From Asticcacaulis sp. YBE204 (GTDB lineage Bacteria > Pseudomonadota > Alphaproteobacteria > Caulobacterales > Caulobacteraceae): 64,000 bases of DNA. The stretch lies in the NCBI RefSeq assembly GCF_000495855.1, contig NZ_AWGF01000003.1:186001-250000 (forward strand), written 5' to 3'. The position numbers and the translations under genes were made by a program. Positions 16,862 to 24,729 of this stretch are shown one piece after another (the first letter of the stretch is position 1; every line of letters starts with the position of its first letter). Under the pieces are notes generated by a model that had not been told where the DNA came from, did no database searches, and saw only the letters and a list, made by a program, of their open reading frames with translations.

Positions 16862-17884
16862 ATGACGTTACGTGTGGCGATTAACGGATTTGGTCGTATC
16901 GGCCGTCTGGTTTTGCGTTCGATCATCGAAAACAACCGCTCGGATATCGAAGTGGTCGCGATCAACGATCTCGGTCCGGTCGAGACCAACGCGCACCTGC
17001 TCCGTTACGACTCGGTACACGGCAAGTTCCCCGCCGAGGTGAAGGTCGAGGGCGACAGCCTGATCATCACCGCCAACGGCAAGACCTATACGCCGATCAA
17101 GGTCACCGCGATCAAGAACCCGGCAGAGCTGCCGCATAAGGATCTCGGCGTCGATATCGCGTTCGAATGTACCGGCATCTTCACCTCCAAGGAAAAGGCC
17201 TCGGCCCACATCGAGGCCGGTGCGAAGAAGGTCATCATCTCGGCCCCCGGCGACAATGCCGACAAGACGATCGTCTACGGCGTCAACCACGACACCCTGT
17301 CGGCGGAAGACACCGTCATCTCGAACGCGTCGTGTACGACCAACTGCCTGTCGCCGGTCGCCAAGGTCCTCTCGGACCTGTGCGGCATCGAGCGCGGCTA
17401 TATGACGACGATCCACTCCTATACGGGCGATCAGCCGACGCTCGACACCATGCACAAGGACCTCTACCGCGCCCGCGCGGCGGCGCTGAGCATGATCCCG
17501 ACCTCGACCGGCGCCGCAAAGGCTGTTGGCCTCGTCCTGCCGCACCTGAAGGGCAAGCTGGACGGCTCGTCGATCCGCGTCCCGACCCCGAACGTCTCGG
17601 TGGTCGACCTCAAGATCGTGCCGACCCGTCCGGTGACCAAGGAAGAGGTCAATGCCGCCATCATCGCCGCCGCCGACGGCCCGATGAAGGGCGTGCTGGC
17701 CTATACGGACGAGCCGCTGGTCTCGTCGGACTTCAATCACAACCCGGCGTCCTCGACCTTCGCGCTGAATCAGACTCAGGTTATCGACGGTCAGTTCGTG
17801 CGCATCCTGACCTGGTACGACAACGAATGGGGCTTCTCGACGCGCATGGCCGACACGGCTCTGGCGTTTGCCAAGTTCCTGTAA
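16862..17884 (+). CDS. gap: Glyceraldehyde-3-phosphate dehydrogenase, type I
   Basis: 340 residues from the ATG at 16862 ([20 protein letters not shown], Rossmann NAD-binding loop). The active-site motif [15 protein letters not shown] carries catalytic C158, and the C-terminus has the usual [12 protein letters not shown]. It catalyses the NAD-dependent oxidative phosphorylation of glyceraldehyde-3-phosphate in glycolysis, reversible in gluconeogenesis. It opens a block with pgk and fba; two small membrane-protein genes follow, the first overlapping the gap stop by one base. Confidence 0.97.
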   Translation: MTLRVAINGFGRIGRLVLRSIIENNRSDIEVVAINDLGPVETNAHLLRYDSVHGKFPAEVKVEGDSLIITANGKTYTPIKVTAIKNPAELPHKDLGVDIAFECTGIFTSKEKASAHIEAGAKKVIISAPGDNADKTIVYGVNHDTLSAEDTVISNASCTTNCLSPVAKVLSDLCGIERGYMTTIHSYTGDQPTLDTMHKDLYRARAAALSMIPTSTGAAKAVGLVLPHLKGKLDGSSIRVPTPNVSVVDLKIVPTRPVTKEEVNAAIIAAADGPMKGVLAYTDEPLVSSDFNHNPASSTFALNQTQVIDGQFVRILTWYDNEWGFSTRMADTALAFAKFL

Positions 17885-18225
17885 TGAAGAAAAGGGCGAC
17901 TTTTTGGATAATTATTCAAGGGGTCGCCCTTATTCTTACGACCTTTGTGGCCGCGCATGGCATGTCCGTTCTGTGCCTGATCCGAAGCCCCGGCATTCAG
18001 GGTCCGCACGATGGGTTGAGAGTTGGCCCTGGTCCTGAGATACCCGGTGCCGTTTATACGGGATTTTTCGTCGTAACCATCATATGGGTGGTACTAGCCT
18101 TTCTGTTCGCCCTTCGTAACCGAACCCGACTTGGTTTGAGCCTGTCGATTGTTGCCTTTCTCATTTTTATATTTAATGCCGAGCGTACGCTCACGCTTGC
18201 CTATCCTGTTTGCAACGCTTTTTGA
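17884..18225 (+). CDS. Small integral membrane protein, unknown function
   Basis: 113 residues beginning at the ATG at 17884, which overlaps the gap stop codon (TAATG), a coupling arrangement. There are three hydrophobic segments: ATFWIIIQGVALILTTFVAA, VYTGFFVVTIIWVVLAFLFA and LGLSLSIVAFLIFIFNA. A few cysteines and a short Gly/Pro-rich loop lie between TM1 and TM2. No family recognised. Base composition is lower in GC than gap or pgk. The coupling to gap suggests co-expression with glycolysis genes, but no functional link is known. Confidence 0.65.
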   Translation: MKKRATFWIIIQGVALILTTFVAAHGMSVLCLIRSPGIQGPHDGLRVGPGPEIPGAVYTGFFVVTIIWVVLAFLFALRNRTRLGLSLSIVAFLIFIFNAERTLTLAYPVCNAF

Positions 18226-18231
18226 GGCCTC

Positions 18232-18588
18232 ATGACCTTGAAGACACTCAAAGGCAAACCGTCCTATCTGGCGATTTCAGGCTGGATTTTCGCAGGCTAC
18301 GTGGCCGGGTTATGCGCCCCGTTCATCGCACTATACGCCTATTTCGCGCTGGGCCTGTCGGATTGGTCCACGGTTTCGGACGACGCCGCCAAACCGCTGG
18401 CGTTTCTGATTTCAGCCTTGCCGCTCTTTTTCCTGATGACGGCCATTGCGCTTCATTTTAGAAAGCGTCGATACTCCTTTTTCAGCCTCCTAGCGGCCTT
18501 GGCTTTCCTGTCCGTCCCTGCGGGCTTTTATGCGGGATGGGTCTCGGCGCAAATTCTTATGAACTACGGCATAGATTTCAGACTTTAA
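18232..18588 (+). CDS. Small integral membrane protein, unknown function
   Basis: 118 residues with three hydrophobic segments: [40 protein letters not shown] and [20 protein letters not shown]. It starts 6 bp after the previous small membrane-protein gene and ends 13 bp before pgk, so all four genes are likely co-transcribed. Size and topology resemble the upstream neighbour, but I see no clear sequence similarity. Not recognised as a named family. Confidence 0.65.
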   Translation: MTLKTLKGKPSYLAISGWIFAGYVAGLCAPFIALYAYFALGLSDWSTVSDDAAKPLAFLISALPLFFLMTAIALHFRKRRYSFFSLLAALAFLSVPAGFYAGWVSAQILMNYGIDFRL

Positions 18589-18601
18589 CGAAAGTTTTTC
18601 G

Positions 18602-19795
18602 ATGACCTTCAAGACCCTCGACGACGTAAACGACCTCAACGGCAAGACCGCGCTGGTGCGCGTCGATTTCAACGTGCCGGTCGAAGACGGCCGGATCACC
18701 GACGATACCCGGCTTAAAGTGGCCTTGCCGACCATCGAAAAGCTGCAAAAACTTGGCGCGAAGGTCGCGCTGCTGGCGCACTTCGACCGCCCCAAGGGCA
18801 AGGTCGTGCCGGAAATGTCGCTGAAGTTCGTCGCCCCCGCCCTGTCGGCCCTGCTCGGCACGACGGTCGCCTTCGCCGATGACTGCGTCGGCGACGATGC
18901 TGCCGACGTGCTGAAACTGCTGCCCGCCGGGGGCGTGGCGCTTTTGGAAAACGTCCGCTTCCACGCGGGCGAAGAGAAAAACGATCCCGACTTTGCCGCT
19001 AAGTTGGCCGCGCTCGGTGACATCTACGTCAACGACGCCTTTTCCGCCGCGCACCGTGCCCACGCCTCGACCGAAGGCGTCGCCCGCCTGATCCCGGCCT
19101 ATGCGGGCGAGTCGATGCGCCGCGAACTCGATGCCCTGAACGCCGCCCTCGGTGCGCCGGTGAAGCCGACCATCGGCATCGTCGGCGGCTCGAAGGTCTC
19201 GACCAAGCTCGACCTGCTGAAAAATCTGGTGGGCAAGCTCGATGCGCTGGCCATCGGCGGCGGCATGGCCAACACCTTCCTCTACGCCCAAGGGCACGAG
19301 GTTGGCGGGTCGCTGTGCGAGAAAGACCTGAAAGACACCGCGCTCGATATCCTCAAAGAGGCCGAGGCCAAGGGCTGCAAAATCCTGCTGCCGGTCGATC
19401 TGGTCGTCGCCACAGAATTCAAGGCCCACGCCGCCAACCGTACCGTCGATCTGGGGGCCGGGCTTTCCGCCGATGACAAGATTTTCGATGCGGGGCCGAA
19501 GACCGTCGCCATCCTGAAAGACGTCATAGCCAATTCCAAAACGCTCATCTGGAACGGCCCACTGGGTGTGTTCGAACTACCGCCCTTCGATACGGCGACC
19601 GTCGAGGCCGCCAAATTCGTTGCTGAACAAACCAAATCGGGTAAACTGGTTGCGGTCGCGGGCGGCGGTGATACTGTCGCGGCCCTCAACCATGCGGAAA
19701 CCGCTGCCGACATGACCTTCGTGTCAACGGCGGGCGGCGCGTTCCTCGAATGGATGGAAGGCAAGGAGCTTCCCGGTGTGGCGGCTTTAGGCTGA
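18602..19795 (+). CDS. pgk: Phosphoglycerate kinase
   Basis: 397 residues, normal length. Signature motifs are [20 protein letters not shown] near the N-terminus, [49 protein letters not shown] and the C-terminal [13 protein letters not shown] nucleotide-binding loop. It transfers the acyl phosphate of 1,3-bisphosphoglycerate to ADP. It follows gap and two small membrane-protein genes on the same strand and precedes fba after a 110-bp gap with an inverted repeat. Confidence 0.97.
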   Translation: MTFKTLDDVNDLNGKTALVRVDFNVPVEDGRITDDTRLKVALPTIEKLQKLGAKVALLAHFDRPKGKVVPEMSLKFVAPALSALLGTTVAFADDCVGDDAADVLKLLPAGGVALLENVRFHAGEEKNDPDFAAKLAALGDIYVNDAFSAAHRAHASTEGVARLIPAYAGESMRRELDALNAALGAPVKPTIGIVGGSKVSTKLDLLKNLVGKLDALAIGGGMANTFLYAQGHEVGGSLCEKDLKDTALDILKEAEAKGCKILLPVDLVVATEFKAHAANRTVDLGAGLSADDKIFDAGPKTVAILKDVIANSKTLIWNGPLGVFELPPFDTATVEAAKFVAEQTKSGKLVAVAGGGDTVAALNHAETAADMTFVSTAGGAFLEWMEGKELPGVAALG

Positions 19796-19826
19796 AACAT
19801 ATAACAACACGATTTTTAAAGACATT

Positions 19827-19879
19827 TACGGAAGACGGTCCTAATAGAACCTCAATCGACCCAAGGCCGGTCTTCCGTA
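19827..19879. promoter_or_regulatory. Inverted repeat in the fba leader
   Basis: A perfect 10-bp inverted repeat TACGGAAGAC / GTCTTCCGTA spans 53 bp between pgk and fba, ending 27 nt before the fba ATG. It could be an RNA stem or attenuator, or two half-sites. No poly-T follows. Confidence 0.45.
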
Positions 19880-19905
19880 CAGAGCATTGAAAGAGGGAAA
19901 TTATC

Positions 19906-20946
19906 ATGGCTCGCATCAGCTTGCGTCAGCTTCTCGACCACGCCGCCGAAAACGAATACGGCGTCCCGGCGTTCAACATCAACAATATGGAACAGGGCCT
20001 GTCCGTCATGGACGCGGCGCGTAAGGCCGAAAGCCCGGTTATCATTCAGGCCTCGCGCGGCGCGCGCACCTATGCGCACGACATCATGCTGACCAAGATC
20101 ATCGACGCTCTGGTCGATATCTACCCGGAAATTCCTCTGGTCATGCACCAGGACCACGGCAATTCGCCGGGCACCTGCGTCAGCGCGATCCAGAACGGCT
20201 TTACTTCGGTCATGATGGACGGCTCGCTGATGGCCGACGCCAAGACCCCGGCAGATTATGACTACAACGTCAATGTGACCAAGACCGTCGTCGACTTCGC
20301 CCACGCCTGCGGCGTATCGGTCGAAGGCGAGCTGGGCGTGCTGGGCTCGCTGGAAACCGGTATGGGCGAAGCCGAGGACGGCCACGGTGCCGAAGGCGTG
20401 CTCGACCACTCGCAACTGCTGACCGACCCGGATCAGGCCGTCGACTTCGTTGCCAAGACCGGCGTCGATGCGCTGGCCATCGCGATGGGCACCTCGCACG
20501 GCGCCTACAAGTTCTCGCGCAAGCCGGACGGCGAAGTGCTGGCCATGCACGTCATTTCCGAAATCCACAAGCGCCTGCCGAACACGCACCTGGTCATGCA
20601 CGGTTCGTCCTCGGTGCCGCAGGACCTTCAGGACATCATCAACGCCTACGGCGGCGCCATGCCGCAAACCTACGGCGTTCCGGTCGAAGAACTGCAAAAG
20701 GCCATCAAGATGGGTGTACGCAAGATCAATATCGATACCGACTGCCGCATGGCCATCACGGGCGCCGTGCGTAAGTTCCTCACGGAAAATCCGGACAACT
20801 TCGACCCGCGCGGCTATCTGAAGCCTGCCAAGGCCGCGATGGAGCAGGTGTGCTACGATCGCTTCGTACAGTTCGGCACCGCCGGCAATGCCTCGAAGAT
20901 CAAGGCCAAGCCGCTGGCCAGCATGGCGAAGTATTATCTGTCGTAA
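19906..20946 (+). CDS. fba: Fructose-bisphosphate aldolase, class II
   Basis: 346 residues. Class II zinc-aldolase motifs are [11 protein letters not shown], the zinc ligand region [51 protein letters not shown] and [14 protein letters not shown]. It splits fructose-1,6-bisphosphate into two trioses, or runs in reverse in gluconeogenesis. The long [11 protein letters not shown] insertion is characteristic of the Calvin-cycle-like subgroup common in alphaproteobacteria. It is the last gene of the glycolytic block and is followed by a palindromic element. Confidence 0.96.
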   Translation: MARISLRQLLDHAAENEYGVPAFNINNMEQGLSVMDAARKAESPVIIQASRGARTYAHDIMLTKIIDALVDIYPEIPLVMHQDHGNSPGTCVSAIQNGFTSVMMDGSLMADAKTPADYDYNVNVTKTVVDFAHACGVSVEGELGVLGSLETGMGEAEDGHGAEGVLDHSQLLTDPDQAVDFVAKTGVDALAIAMGTSHGAYKFSRKPDGEVLAMHVISEIHKRLPNTHLVMHGSSSVPQDLQDIINAYGGAMPQTYGVPVEELQKAIKMGVRKINIDTDCRMAITGAVRKFLTENPDNFDPRGYLKPAKAAMEQVCYDRFVQFGTAGNASKIKAKPLASMAKYYLS

Positions 20947-20951
20947 TCTTA

Positions 20952-21058
20952 ACCCCCTCGCCCCTACGGGGAGAGGGCTGGGGTGAGGGGGAATGACCCG
21001 GTGGTGGTTCCCCCCTCACCCGGCCCTTTGGGCCCCCCTCTCCCCCAAGGGGCGAAGG
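20952..21058. repeat. Two-ended palindromic element, CCCCCTCACCC family, copy 1
   Basis: A 107-bp unit starting 6 nt after the fba stop: CCCCCTCGCCCC-TACGG-GGAGAGGGCTGGGGTGAGGGGG, then an inverted half with CCCCCCTCACCCGGCCC. It shares its outer motif with the copies that flank the DUF559 gene at 25179-25774. Confidence 0.78.
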
Positions 21059-21067
21059 AGTATTCAA

Positions 21068-21105
21068 AAGAGCGCAAGGCCCTGAGCCCTGCGCTCTTTT
21101 TTTTC
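21068..21105 (+). terminator. Intrinsic terminator after fba
   Basis: A 9-bp stem AAGAGCGCA / TGCGCTCTT is followed by T8. Confidence 0.88.
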
Positions 21106-21114
21106 CACATCCCT

Positions 21115-21142
21115 CTTGAAGACGCTCAACCCTTCCCCAAAT
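21115..21142 (+). promoter_or_regulatory. Candidate sigma-32 heat-shock promoter for hsp20
   Basis: CTTGAAG, 13 nt, then CCCCAAAT is a near-consensus heat-shock promoter (CTTGAAA, 11-16 nt, CCCCATNT). It lies about 135 bp before the hsp20 ATG, right after the fba terminator. Confidence 0.7.
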
Positions 21143-21189
21143 CTATTTCTGTGAGGCGCCGATACCGGGCCTTGCCTGGACCGTTTCAT

Positions 21190-21277
21190 CGCCCGTGACC
21201 GGGGATGCGAAAACGATCCAAACCTCAACTCAAGGCAGCTCACGCGCTGTCGATCTCGCTTATGCAAGGAGACTTTC
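21190..21277 (+). promoter_or_regulatory. Candidate ROSE-like RNA thermometer in the hsp20 leader
   Basis: The last leader hairpin can pair TCGCT (21256-21260) with AGGA of the ribosome binding site (21267-21270) across a 6-nt loop. This is the UYGCU / AGGA pairing that defines ROSE elements, which are found in front of alphaproteobacterial small heat-shock genes. The leader of about 125 nt has the usual ROSE length. Upstream hairpins were not fully folded. Confidence 0.5.
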
Positions 21278-21757
21278 ATGCGTACCCAAATCGATTTCTC
21301 GCCCCTGTACCGCAGCGCCGTTGGCTTCGACCGTCTGGTCAGCCTCCTCGACAGCGCCGCCGCGACCTCTCAGGCCCCGGGCTGGCCGCCGTACAATATC
21401 GAGCGCCTCGCCAAGGCCGACGAAGCTGAGGGCGATTCCTACCGTATCGAAGTGGCCGTCGCCGGCTTCCGTCCCGATCAGCTCAGCATCGAGGTCAAGG
21501 AAAACGTCCTGACCGTATCGGGCAAGAAGGATGCCGAAGACACCAGCCGCACCTACCTGCATCGCGGTCTGGCCGAACGCAGCTTCGAGCGCCGCTTCCA
21601 GCTGGCCGACCACATCCGCGTCACCGAAGCCGAACTGGCCAATGGGCTGTTGACGATCGACCTGACGATCGAAATCCCCGAAGCCAAGAAGCCGAAGCAG
21701 ATCGCCATTAAATCCGCTTCGCCCATCGTGCCGCAAATTCTTGAGGCCGCCGAGTAA
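21278..21757 (+). CDS. Small heat-shock protein, Hsp20/IbpA family
   Basis: 159 residues. The N-terminus MRTQIDFSPLYRSAVGFDRL is the IbpA/HspH type of alphaproteobacteria. The alpha-crystallin domain spans about 37-140 (PPYNIERLAKADEAEGDSYR, LSIEVKENVLTVSGKK, AERSFERRFQLADHIRV, ELANGLLTIDLTIEIPEAKK). It holds unfolded proteins as an ATP-independent chaperone. A near-consensus sigma-32 promoter and a ROSE-like leader point to dual heat control, transcriptional and translational. Confidence 0.95.
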   Translation: MRTQIDFSPLYRSAVGFDRLVSLLDSAAATSQAPGWPPYNIERLAKADEAEGDSYRIEVAVAGFRPDQLSIEVKENVLTVSGKKDAEDTSRTYLHRGLAERSFERRFQLADHIRVTEAELANGLLTIDLTIEIPEAKKPKQIAIKSASPIVPQILEAAE

Positions 21758-21940
21758 GGCTCTTTTTCTAGTAAGCGTTAGCTCAAGACGTACTGAATTC
21801 CCGCCACCCTTCGATCGGGGTGTTTCAGTGCCCACGGCACCGGTTTCGGTGCCAACTCTCCGATCGGAAAGGGGCCGCGTTTGCGTATCTCTCTGACGTG
21901 AACGCGGCCCTCCCTATCTTTTGTTCTCCCCTCCAAACTC
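21758..21940. other. Intergenic region with several hairpins
   Basis: No gene is seen. Hairpins include GGCACC-GGTTTC-GGTGCC and a longer GGGCCGCGTTTGCG / GTGAACGCGGCCC pair. It may be the hsp20 3' UTR or encode a small RNA; nothing was recognised. Confidence 0.35.
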
Positions 21941-21977
21941 ACGCCGGAAGCGCATCCCCTCGCTTCCGGCGTTTTTT
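21941..21977 (+). terminator. Strong intrinsic terminator
   Basis: A perfect 12-bp stem ACGCCGGAAGCG / CGCTTCCGGCGT is followed by T6. It is 184 nt after the hsp20 stop, so the transcript ending here is either a long 3' UTR or a separate RNA. Confidence 0.85.
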
Positions 21978-22002
21978 ATGCGTGGATACTAAGTAAGAAT
22001 TG

Positions 22003-22136
22003 ACCACGGATAAGGCACGGATGCCGGTGCTGCGCACCGGCTGACACGGATAAGTCGAGTCCGTGGAACCACCGATGCTACGCCAAGGACATCCGTGTTC
22101 GCCGCGCTTGCGCGGCATCCGTGCCTTATCCGTGGT
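22003..22136. repeat. MITE-like palindrome with 24-bp perfect terminal inverted repeats
   Basis: A 134-bp unit. Left and right 24-bp arms (22003-22026 and 22113-22136, beginning ACCACGGATAAGGCACGG) are exact reverse complements. Inside are shorter hairpins (CCGGTGC-TGC-GCACCGG; CCGCGC-TT-GCGCGG) and another CACGGATAAG. No coding frame. It lies between the hsp20 and VOC genes. Confidence 0.75.
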
Positions 22137-22163
22137 TAAATTTAAACAGGCGCAACCAACACC

Positions 22164-22487
22164 TTAAGCACAGAAGACATGCAGGCGGTGGCCGTCCGGG
22201 TCTTCGGCCCAGAAATCCATGCCATTGACACCGCGTGTCGGAATTTGCGTCAGCCGCACGCCCTTGTCCCACCAGTGTTCGTAGGTCGAGATCACCGCCG
22301 CTTCGTGGCGCAGCCGGATGCCGATCTCATGCGCACGGCCCTCACCCGCGCACAACCGCAAACGCTGCCCGCCGAAGCGGAAAGCCACAGCACCGTCGTC
22401 GTTCTCGGCTTCGATATTCAGCAAACCCGCATAGAAGGCCGCGCTTTTCTGTGGATCGCGGACGTTCAGGATAATGGCGTCGGTCAT
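22164..22487 (-). CDS. VOC-family (glyoxalase/bleomycin-resistance fold) protein
   Basis: 107 residues making a single VOC module: MTDAIILNVRDPQKSAAFYA opens the first beta-alpha-beta unit, and GMDFWAEDPDGHRLHVFCA closes the second with the common DPDGH...VF pattern. Family members are metal-dependent lyases, dioxygenases or binding proteins; the substrate cannot be told from sequence. It is just downstream of a WYL-domain regulator on the same strand (30-bp gap), so the regulator may control it. Confidence 0.85.
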   Translation of the reverse strand: MTDAIILNVRDPQKSAAFYAGLLNIEAENDDGAVAFRFGGQRLRLCAGEGRAHEIGIRLRHEAAVISTYEHWWDKGVRLTQIPTRGVNGMDFWAEDPDGHRLHVFCA

Positions 22488-22517
22488 GGCTAATCCCCTT
22501 AGTGGTATGAGGATAAG

Positions 22518-23273
22518 TTATGCCGTCTCCCTGTCAGTTCCTGTCAGCACCGCGGCCTCTTCGGCGCGATGCCGAGCATAGATGGCATCCTCGACCTCTC
22601 GCCACTGCTTGAGCAGGGTTAGTCGACGCGTCGGATAGCGCTGCTCGCAGACGCGCATGTCGCGAATGCGATCCGAACGGAAATGGCGGAAATCGCCGCG
22701 TAGTTCACACCACCCGACCAGCAGCCGTGACCGCTCGTAAAAGCCAAGCGCGATCGGCCAGACGATGCGCGCCGTGACGACTTCGTTCACATCGCCATAG
22801 TCCATTTCCAGCTTGCGCTCGGACTTCAGCGCCTGACGGATCAGGCGCAGATGCGCATCCTCGAACTCACCGACCTGGGCGTCGCGCCATTGCGGCGGTA
22901 CGATCAGGCCCGTCGTTTGCAGGCTATCCCGCATATCGTCGGGCAGGACGACGCTGATCTTGGCCAGGGCATTGAGCGCCGCAGACGACAGGCTGGTATC
23001 GGTGCGGCTGGCCACCCATTTGACGCCCAAGGCGATCGCCTCGATCTCCTCGTGCGACAGCATCAGCGGCGGCAGCATGAAGCCCGGCCGCAGCAGAAAC
23101 CCGACCCCCGCCTCGGCCTCGATATCCGCGCCTTGCCCGCGAAGGGCGTCAATGTCGCGATAAAGCGTGCGCAGGGAAATATCGAGTTCCTGCGCCAGCG
23201 CTTCGCCCGTCACCGGATAGCGGTGCCGCCTGAGAATTTGCAAAAGATCGAGAAGACGCGCCGCCCGCGACAT
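22518..23273 (-). CDS. YafY-type transcriptional regulator with HTH and WYL domains
   Basis: 251 residues. The N-terminal winged HTH is MSRAARLLDLLQILRRHRYP followed by LAQELDISLRTLYRDIDALR. The middle and C-terminal part is a WYL domain (LKSERKLEMDYGDVN, TARIVWPIALGFYERSRLLV, GWCELRGDFRHFRSDRI). WYL regulators sense small molecules or nucleic acid ligands and often act locally. It forms a likely two-gene operon with the VOC gene. The C-terminus extends some 15 residues beyond the usual end. Confidence 0.9.
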   Translation of the reverse strand: MSRAARLLDLLQILRRHRYPVTGEALAQELDISLRTLYRDIDALRGQGADIEAEAGVGFLLRPGFMLPPLMLSHEEIEAIALGVKWVASRTDTSLSSAALNALAKISVVLPDDMRDSLQTTGLIVPPQWRDAQVGEFEDAHLRLIRQALKSERKLEMDYGDVNEVVTARIVWPIALGFYERSRLLVGWCELRGDFRHFRSDRIRDMRVCEQRYPTRRLTLLKQWREVEDAIYARHRAEEAAVLTGTDRETA

Positions 23274-23372
23274 GAGTTCAGTCCCCTATCCGAGGCGAGT
23301 CCCTTCGCCGCCGAATGATTCCAGATATCGCAAATTTGAGAACTTTTCCAGAACAAAACGTATTTTTTGGTC

Positions 23373-23418
23373 GCGATATTGTAGCCGAAAACCGCAAAAC
23401 ACTTTTCGGCATATCGCT
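23373..23418. repeat. Short alphaproteobacterial palindromic repeat, copy 3
   Basis: An imperfect inverted repeat GCGATATTGTAGCCGAAAA / CTTTTCGGCATATCGC around CCGCAAAACA. It resembles the copy at 27443-27478 and, more distantly, those at 8578 and 11852. It abuts the stop of the pentapeptide gene. Confidence 0.6.
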
Positions 23419-24672
23419 CTAAGCGGCAATTTTGCCCTTCAACCCGACGCACACCACATTGAGCAGGCTTTCCAGATTCATCTGCGCCCGGTCGAGGTTC
23501 GAGCGCGACAGGTCTGCCCCGTCGAGCTTCACCATTCTCATGTCCGCGCCTTGCAGATTGACGCCGCGCACGCGCGCCTCGCTCAGATCGGCGGGAAACA
23601 GACGGTCGTTACCGAGGTTCAACGGCCCCAGATTGGCGCCTTCGAGGTTCGAGCCGTCGAGCCGCGCGCCTTTCATCTGCACCCCGCGCAGGTCGGCCCC
23701 GCGCAGGTCGCAGTTGCGCAGATCGGCCCCTTGCAACTGCGCGCCTTGTAACTGCACGCCGCGCATGTCGAGGCCATAGAACACCGCGCCCTTGGCCGAC
23801 AAAGCCGTCAGGTTCAGGCCTTTGATCGATTTCAACGCCCGCAGATCGGCCTTGTCGAAGGTCGAGGGCTTGCCCTCTTTGCCGACGCTATCGACCCACA
23901 CCGCATGATCCTTGATCATCTCGTCGTAGGGCAGGCTGGTAATATCGGTGCCGGCGGCCTTGTCGGTCAGGATGCCGCTGAGATCGGCCTTGCTGGCGTT
24001 CCAGCTCTCGGTCTTGGTGCCGATCATCACCGCGTCTTTGAGCGACGCGCCGGTGACGTCGGCCCCCGACATATCCGCGCCCGACAGGTCGCAGTTTTCC
24101 ATGATCGCCTGTTTCAGGTTGGCCCGGACCAGCTTGCACGACTTCATGATGGCGTCGGTAAAGTCGGCCTTCATGGCCTGAATGCCCGATAGCTTCGAGC
24201 GCTCCAGATTGGCCCCGCGCAGGTTGGTGAACCCGGCGTCCGATATGCGCGCCGAGACCTCGACATAGGCCAGACCCGACGCTTTATCCGGCAGGGCCAG
24301 CGCCCCTTCGCGCAGGTCGGCCTCGAACAGGTCGACGTCCGACAGGTTGGCCCCGCGCAGGCATGCCCCCCGCAAATCCGTCCGCCGCAAGGAGGCGCGG
24401 CTGAGATTGGCCATCTGCATATCGACGCAGTAGAGATTGGACTGGTCGAGCTTCGCGCCACTGAGGTCGGTGCCGACCATGATGGCGGCCGTGAAATCGG
24501 CGTCGCTGAGGTCACGCCCCTTGAGGTCGAGACCGGAGATATCCGACCATGCAAAAACGGCCCGCGCGCCCCCCGGCTTCATGGCCTTGAGGCGCTCGTG
24601 CTTCTGGCAAATCTGATCGACCTGGGCCTGAGTCAGCTTGGCATAGCGTGACTGGCCGGACGTTGCACTCAT
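23419..24672 (-). CDS. Pentapeptide-repeat protein (paralog of 39805-41001)
   Basis: 417 residues with two blocks of A(D/N)LXX repeats (about 45-125 and 160-230, then 295-400), e.g. LRGADLRGVQMKGARLDGSN. These form a right-handed quadrilateral beta-helix. The middle contains a non-repeat segment around SLPYDEMIKDHAVWVDSVGK. There is no signal peptide or membrane segment, so it is likely cytoplasmic. Known members range from gyrase-protecting DNA mimics to structural proteins; no specific function is assigned. Its C-terminal block (YGLDMRGVQLQGAQLQ, LGPLNLGNDRLF) clearly matches the second pentapeptide protein in this window. Confidence 0.88.
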   Translation of the reverse strand: MSATSGQSRYAKLTQAQVDQICQKHERLKAMKPGGARAVFAWSDISGLDLKGRDLSDADFTAAIMVGTDLSGAKLDQSNLYCVDMQMANLSRASLRRTDLRGACLRGANLSDVDLFEADLREGALALPDKASGLAYVEVSARISDAGFTNLRGANLERSKLSGIQAMKADFTDAIMKSCKLVRANLKQAIMENCDLSGADMSGADVTGASLKDAVMIGTKTESWNASKADLSGILTDKAAGTDITSLPYDEMIKDHAVWVDSVGKEGKPSTFDKADLRALKSIKGLNLTALSAKGAVFYGLDMRGVQLQGAQLQGADLRNCDLRGADLRGVQMKGARLDGSNLEGANLGPLNLGNDRLFPADLSEARVRGVNLQGADMRMVKLDGADLSRSNLDRAQMNLESLLNVVCVGLKGKIAA

Positions 24673-24729
24673 GAGCCTGAACGGTTTCGCGTTAAAAACA
24701 GAGGCTCAGTATGGGGCTAAATGGTTAAC

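Noticed and set aside
17167-17883. Upstream extension of the small membrane protein frame through gap
   Set aside because: That part is an out-of-frame reading of gap; the real start is the ATG overlapping the gap stop.
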